A DNA stretch of 64,000 nt, taken from Roseovarius salincola. GTDB taxonomy: Bacteria > Pseudomonadota > Alphaproteobacteria > Rhodobacterales > Rhodobacteraceae. Positions 61,732-64,000 of this stretch are shown piece by piece (positions within the stretch are counted from its first letter, which is position 1; every line of letters starts with the position of its first letter). The position numbers and the translations under genes were made by a program. A model generated the notes under the pieces. That model was not told the origin of the DNA. It ran no database searches and was given only the letters and a program-made list of their open reading frames with translations. Location: assembly GCF_026891095.1 (NCBI RefSeq), contig NZ_JAPTNL010000003.1, forward strand, positions 267,466-331,465. The letters run 5' to 3'.

Positions 61732-62601
61732 TCACGCCTGCAGCCCCGCAGCACGTACCTGCTCAGGCGTCACCAGCTTTGTCGCGATCAGATCCTCGAT
61801 CTGCCGGTTGGTGATGTGGCGGCACAGGGGATGGCGCTCGTGGATCCACTCGGCGAGACTGACGCGGCTTTTGGCTTCGGCCTCGCGCGCTTTCTCGCGG
61901 TCGGCCTGCATCTGGGCAAGCCCCTTTTCCCACCGGCGCATCTTGAACCAGTTGTCGGAGAAACAAACCTTGCTACGCGTGTAGCCCTCGCTTTCCTTAG
62001 CATAGGCTTTGACCGCCTGGAGCAGGTCATCGGGCTTCACACTGGCCTTCACAGCTGCCGCGATCAAACGCAGACTGGTCCGCCTGTCTCGGATCCTGTC
62101 CTCGGGATAGGCTGCGAGGATTTTTACAGATTCCAGATCCTCAACCTCCGCCGCCGCCTCGCGCGCGCTCGCGCGCGTAGGTGGTTTATGGATGGTTTTA
62201 GGGTGGTTTGGGGTCCACTGTGGACCCCCTACCCCGTCCACTGTGGACCCCCTACCGGGTTCAGGCTGGACGGGGTCCACTGTGGACCCCGTGTCGATGT
62301 CGGGCTCTGCGATCGGTTCGAGCATGCGGATTGTATTGATCACGATGCGGTAAACGACGGTGTAGCCGTTGCGGCAGGGACGGCGTCCGGTTTCGACCAG
62401 TATCCCCTCCCGCAGAAACTCGGAAATGATCCGTTTAACGGTCGTCTCGCCCAGTTCTGTGTGGCGCTGGATGGTGCCTTTCGAGCACCAGATACCTGAC
62501 CCGTCGTCGCTCGCCTTGTCTGCGAGGAACATGATGATCTGCTTGCGCGCGGCACTGCCAAAGCGGCGCTCTGCGCATTCGTTCGCGATACGCCAGCTCA
62601 T
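61732..62601 (-). CDS. HTH protein of replication or maintenance type
   Basis: 289 aa. The N-terminal winged helix (about 10-90: RKQIIMFLADKASDDGSGIWCSKGTIQRHTELGETTVKRIISEFLREGILVETGRR) is followed by a Pro/Thr-rich linker whose DNA holds three copies of a palindrome, and then a helical C-terminal region ending TNRQIEDLIATKLVTPEQVRAAGLQA. This arrangement is common in replication-like proteins of plasmids and prophages. Its tail is duplicated at 59665-59707. Confidence 0.65.
   Translation of the reverse strand: MSWRIANECAERRFGSAARKQIIMFLADKASDDGSGIWCSKGTIQRHTELGETTVKRIISEFLREGILVETGRRPCRNGYTVVYRIVINTIRMLEPIAEPDIDTGSTVDPVQPEPGRGSTVDGVGGPQWTPNHPKTIHKPPTRASAREAAAEVEDLESVKILAAYPEDRIRDRRTSLRLIAAAVKASVKPDDLLQAVKAYAKESEGYTRSKVCFSDNWFKMRRWEKGLAQMQADREKAREAEAKSRVSLAEWIHERHPLCRHITNRQIEDLIATKLVTPEQVRAAGLQA
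62210..62290. repeat. Three palindromes inside the HTH gene
   Basis: GGGGTCCACTGTGGACCCC occurs at 62210-62228 and 62272-62290, and a core GTCCACTGTGGAC at 62236-62248. They lie in the linker-coding part of the gene. Centres are spaced 23 and 39 bp apart. The conservation of symmetric DNA inside a coding linker suggests binding sites, for example for the encoded protein. Confidence 0.7.
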
Positions 62602-62842
62602 TGGACCCCTCCTGCACCAAATAGAGGGGTTCTCAAGATTGCGTCGGCCACCTCGTTTGTGGTATCAATCGAGGAAAGCTGATCCGCTTTTTTTCTGATG
62701 GCCCCGTTCGCAGTTGCCGCTGCGTCGGGGCCTATTTCATTTTGAACCCGCCCCCAAAACTTTGAAACTTTCGCGGTTTGTTCACCCCTGGATTCAGAGA
62801 ATTTTGAACACTTACCATGCTGATTTCGCTTGATATAACTCT
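62602..62842. other. Short region between the HTH gene and the attachment site
   Basis: A minus-strand frame ends at 62598 with a 4-bp overlap to the HTH gene (peptide ends ILRTPLFGAGGVQ), but it runs back through the tRNA fragment and has no proper start, so only its last ~50 codons could be real. No other feature is seen. Confidence 0.35.
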
Positions 62843-62889
62843 GGATTGCAAATCCGTGTACACCGGTTCGATTCCGGTACTCGCCTCCA
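62843..62889 (+). other. 3' half of a tRNA-Cys gene: attachment site
   Basis: GGATTGCAAATCC (anticodon arm with GCA), a variable region, the T arm GGTTCGATTCC and ACTCGCCTCCA reproduce the 3' part of an alphaproteobacterial tRNA-Cys(GCA). The sequence upstream does not provide the 5' half (no GGCGAGT acceptor strand or D arm). It is therefore a 47-bp duplicated tail (att site), not a functional tRNA. A tyrosine recombinase gene ends 74 bp downstream. Confidence 0.85.
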
Positions 62890-62963
62890 TTTACTTTCAA
62901 CACCTTAGCGAAACTAGGAAACTGCGCGACCCATGCCGTTTACAGGAGCGTTTACAGTTTTGT

Positions 62964-63824
62964 TCACGCTCTGCTCTTTTTTGCCTGCGCCAACTTGACC
63001 AGAACACTGTCCGTTTCGGCAGGGGAAACCTGTGCATAATGCTCAATCACGTTGGCCGCATGTCGTAGCGACCAGCCCATGTGAACAGCAATTTCTGACA
63101 GGCTCAATCCGGCGTTCAGCAAACGCGTGGCTGCTGTCCCCCGGCAATCCTGTAAACGCAGTTCCCGGCCAAGACCCACCTTGTCCCTCCACTGCCGCAA
63201 CCCCTCAGAGGCTCGGTGCTCCGTAAGCGGCGTTCCACTCGCATTGGTAAGGATGAGCATTCTGTCTTTTGGCGTTTCATCGATGATCTCCGCAAGTGCA
63301 GGGGTGATAGGTATGTGGGCCACCTTGCCCCGCTTGCTTGTACGGACCCGGAGACGTCGCCCATATGGCGTTTCCTCCACGGCTGCTCGCGTCAGCTTGA
63401 CCAAATCGCCAGGGCGCAAACCCGTCTCACATGCCACACAGAGAAGCCGGCAGACCCAAGCTGGTGCCTTGGCATTGATTGCCTCTCGATCAGACGGCGT
63501 CCAAACAACCTCAGAACGATCAACGTTATAAAGTCTTGGCAGCTTATGACAGTGATGTTCTGACAGATGGCCTTCTTCAACCGCCCAGTTCAAAACACGA
63601 GCAGCATGGGTTCCTGCCATATCATGTTGCTTCGGTGAATGCTTCCACTGCGCGCGCCAACTGTTAACTTCTCCACGAGAACCACGTTCTTCGAAGATGA
63701 CCACAGGCGCATCCCTGAAGTGCGTTGCAAACCGCAGAAGCCATTTTCTCTGATCCGCAAAAGATCGGGGAGACCTGGCACGCGCTGCACTTGATAGAAA
63801 TAGGTCTACTAGAGCAGGCGTCAT
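62964..63824 (-). CDS. int: Tyrosine recombinase / integrase
   Basis: 286 aa from ATG 63824. The catalytic domain has Arg137 (CETGLRPGDL), Lys164/167 (RTSKRGK), Arg228 in LQDCRGTAATR, where the usual His is replaced by Gln225, Trp251 and nucleophile Tyr263 (VIEHYAQ). The N-terminal SAM-like region is short; in-frame coding-like sequence continues upstream to about 63975 without a clear start, so the gene may be longer or disrupted. Its 3' end faces the tRNA-Cys fragment, the usual order for tRNA-targeting integrases. Confidence 0.88.
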   Translation of the reverse strand: MTPALVDLFLSSAARARSPRSFADQRKWLLRFATHFRDAPVVIFEERGSRGEVNSWRAQWKHSPKQHDMAGTHAARVLNWAVEEGHLSEHHCHKLPRLYNVDRSEVVWTPSDREAINAKAPAWVCRLLCVACETGLRPGDLVKLTRAAVEETPYGRRLRVRTSKRGKVAHIPITPALAEIIDETPKDRMLILTNASGTPLTEHRASEGLRQWRDKVGLGRELRLQDCRGTAATRLLNAGLSLSEIAVHMGWSLRHAANVIEHYAQVSPAETDSVLVKLAQAKKSRA

Positions 63825-64000
63825 TAGCGCTTCTGGTTTCGGGCGCTCGAAAGCCTCAGCGAACGCAACATGAAAATCTGGGTCCGACGGTTCACGAATA
63901 TTGACCCAGCCCCTTAATGCGGGCCGTTTGGATGTAGAATCCGTTCCTGTTTCTTTCTCGTGATTAGGTTGCGGTCAAGGCCTGCTGAGCGGAGTCCTTG
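63825..64000 (-). other. Possible N-terminal extension of the integrase
   Basis: The minus-strand frame in line with int stays open from 63824 to a TGA near 63977 and reads KRPALRGWVNIREPSDPDFHVAFAEAFERPK, which looks like protein. No ATG or GTG is available in it. Either the gene uses a rare start or a frameshift separates the N-terminus, which would lie outside the window. Confidence 0.4.

Noticed and set aside
62598..62903. Minus-strand frame reading VNGGEYRNRTGVHGF
   Set aside because: This is translation through the tRNA-Cys fragment, a well-known artefact. Only the part left of 62842 could be coding, and it has no start.
62817..63068. Plus-strand frame reading LDCKSVYTGSIPVLAS
   Set aside because: Translation of the same tRNA-Cys fragment in the forward direction, not a gene.
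1..64000. CRISPR array
   Set aside because: No run of regularly spaced direct repeats with unique spacers was seen.

Overview
This window looks like the core of a large mobile element (a conjugative plasmid, or one integrated as an ICE or genomic island) from an alphaproteobacterium, most likely the Rhodobacterales (Roseobacter/Paracoccus relatives). The evidence is the GC-rich backbone, the VirB/VirD4 gene set, a VirD2-type relaxase, and IS5-, IS1380- and IS256-type sequences. These assignments come from reading translated motifs only; no database search was possible.

Layout. 1-1.4 kb: three small uncharacterised genes, the first cut by the window edge. 1.6-12.9 kb (+): a complete mating-pair-formation operon in the order VirB1-like transglycosylase, virB2, virB3, virB4, a 56-aa VirB7-like lipoprotein, a second transglycosylase, virB5, virB8, virB9, virB10, virB11, a DUF4177-like protein, virB6. 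13-22 kb: accessory load holding an IS1380 remnant, an intact-looking IS5-family element, a five-gene envelope module (membrane protein, periplasmic protein, HEAAH metalloprotease-like protein, OmpA-like protein), an IS256 remnant, and an AT-richer pair of unrecognised genes. 22-26.3 kb (-): coupling protein, relaxase and accessory protein, followed by a palindrome cluster that is a good oriT candidate. 26.5-34.5 kb: ParDE, a second toxin-antitoxin pair, ssb, small unknown genes, ardC, parA and a small RHH protein. This fits a leading region, the part that enters a recipient first. It contains a repeated ~400-bp promoter/leader with a covarying hairpin.

35.9-55.8 kb (-): one tightly overlapping operon of eleven genes encoding an extended DISARM-type defence system. 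In transcription order these are an RHH regulator, a C5-cytosine methyltransferase, DrmD-type helicase, DrmMI-type adenine methyltransferase, a GHKL-ATPase fused to a nuclease-like domain, DrmA, DrmB, DrmC, a Vsr mismatch endonuclease, a gamma-glutamylcyclotransferase-like protein, and a PD-(D/E)XK-like nuclease. It combines the class-1 signature genes (drmD plus an N6-adenine methylase) with a C5 methylase like that of class 2, plus Vsr, which repairs 5-methylcytosine deamination. This is the strongest candidate for an unusual or undescribed system here.

56.6-64 kb: hipBA, a uracil-DNA-glycosylase-like gene, a truncated second hipA with its XRE partner, an AbiEi-like antitoxin without its toxin, a Fic protein, a replication-type HTH gene, the 3' half of a tRNA-Cys gene (an attachment site) and a tyrosine recombinase. 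Two toxin/antitoxin cassettes (27.3-28.3 kb and 59.7-61.7 kb) are each bracketed by a duplicated 3' tail of a backbone gene, which suggests a shared route of acquisition.

Together the genes describe an element that transfers itself (T4SS, relaxase), protects itself on entry (ardC, ssb), persists (ParA, several toxin-antitoxin modules) and protects its host against phage (DISARM).
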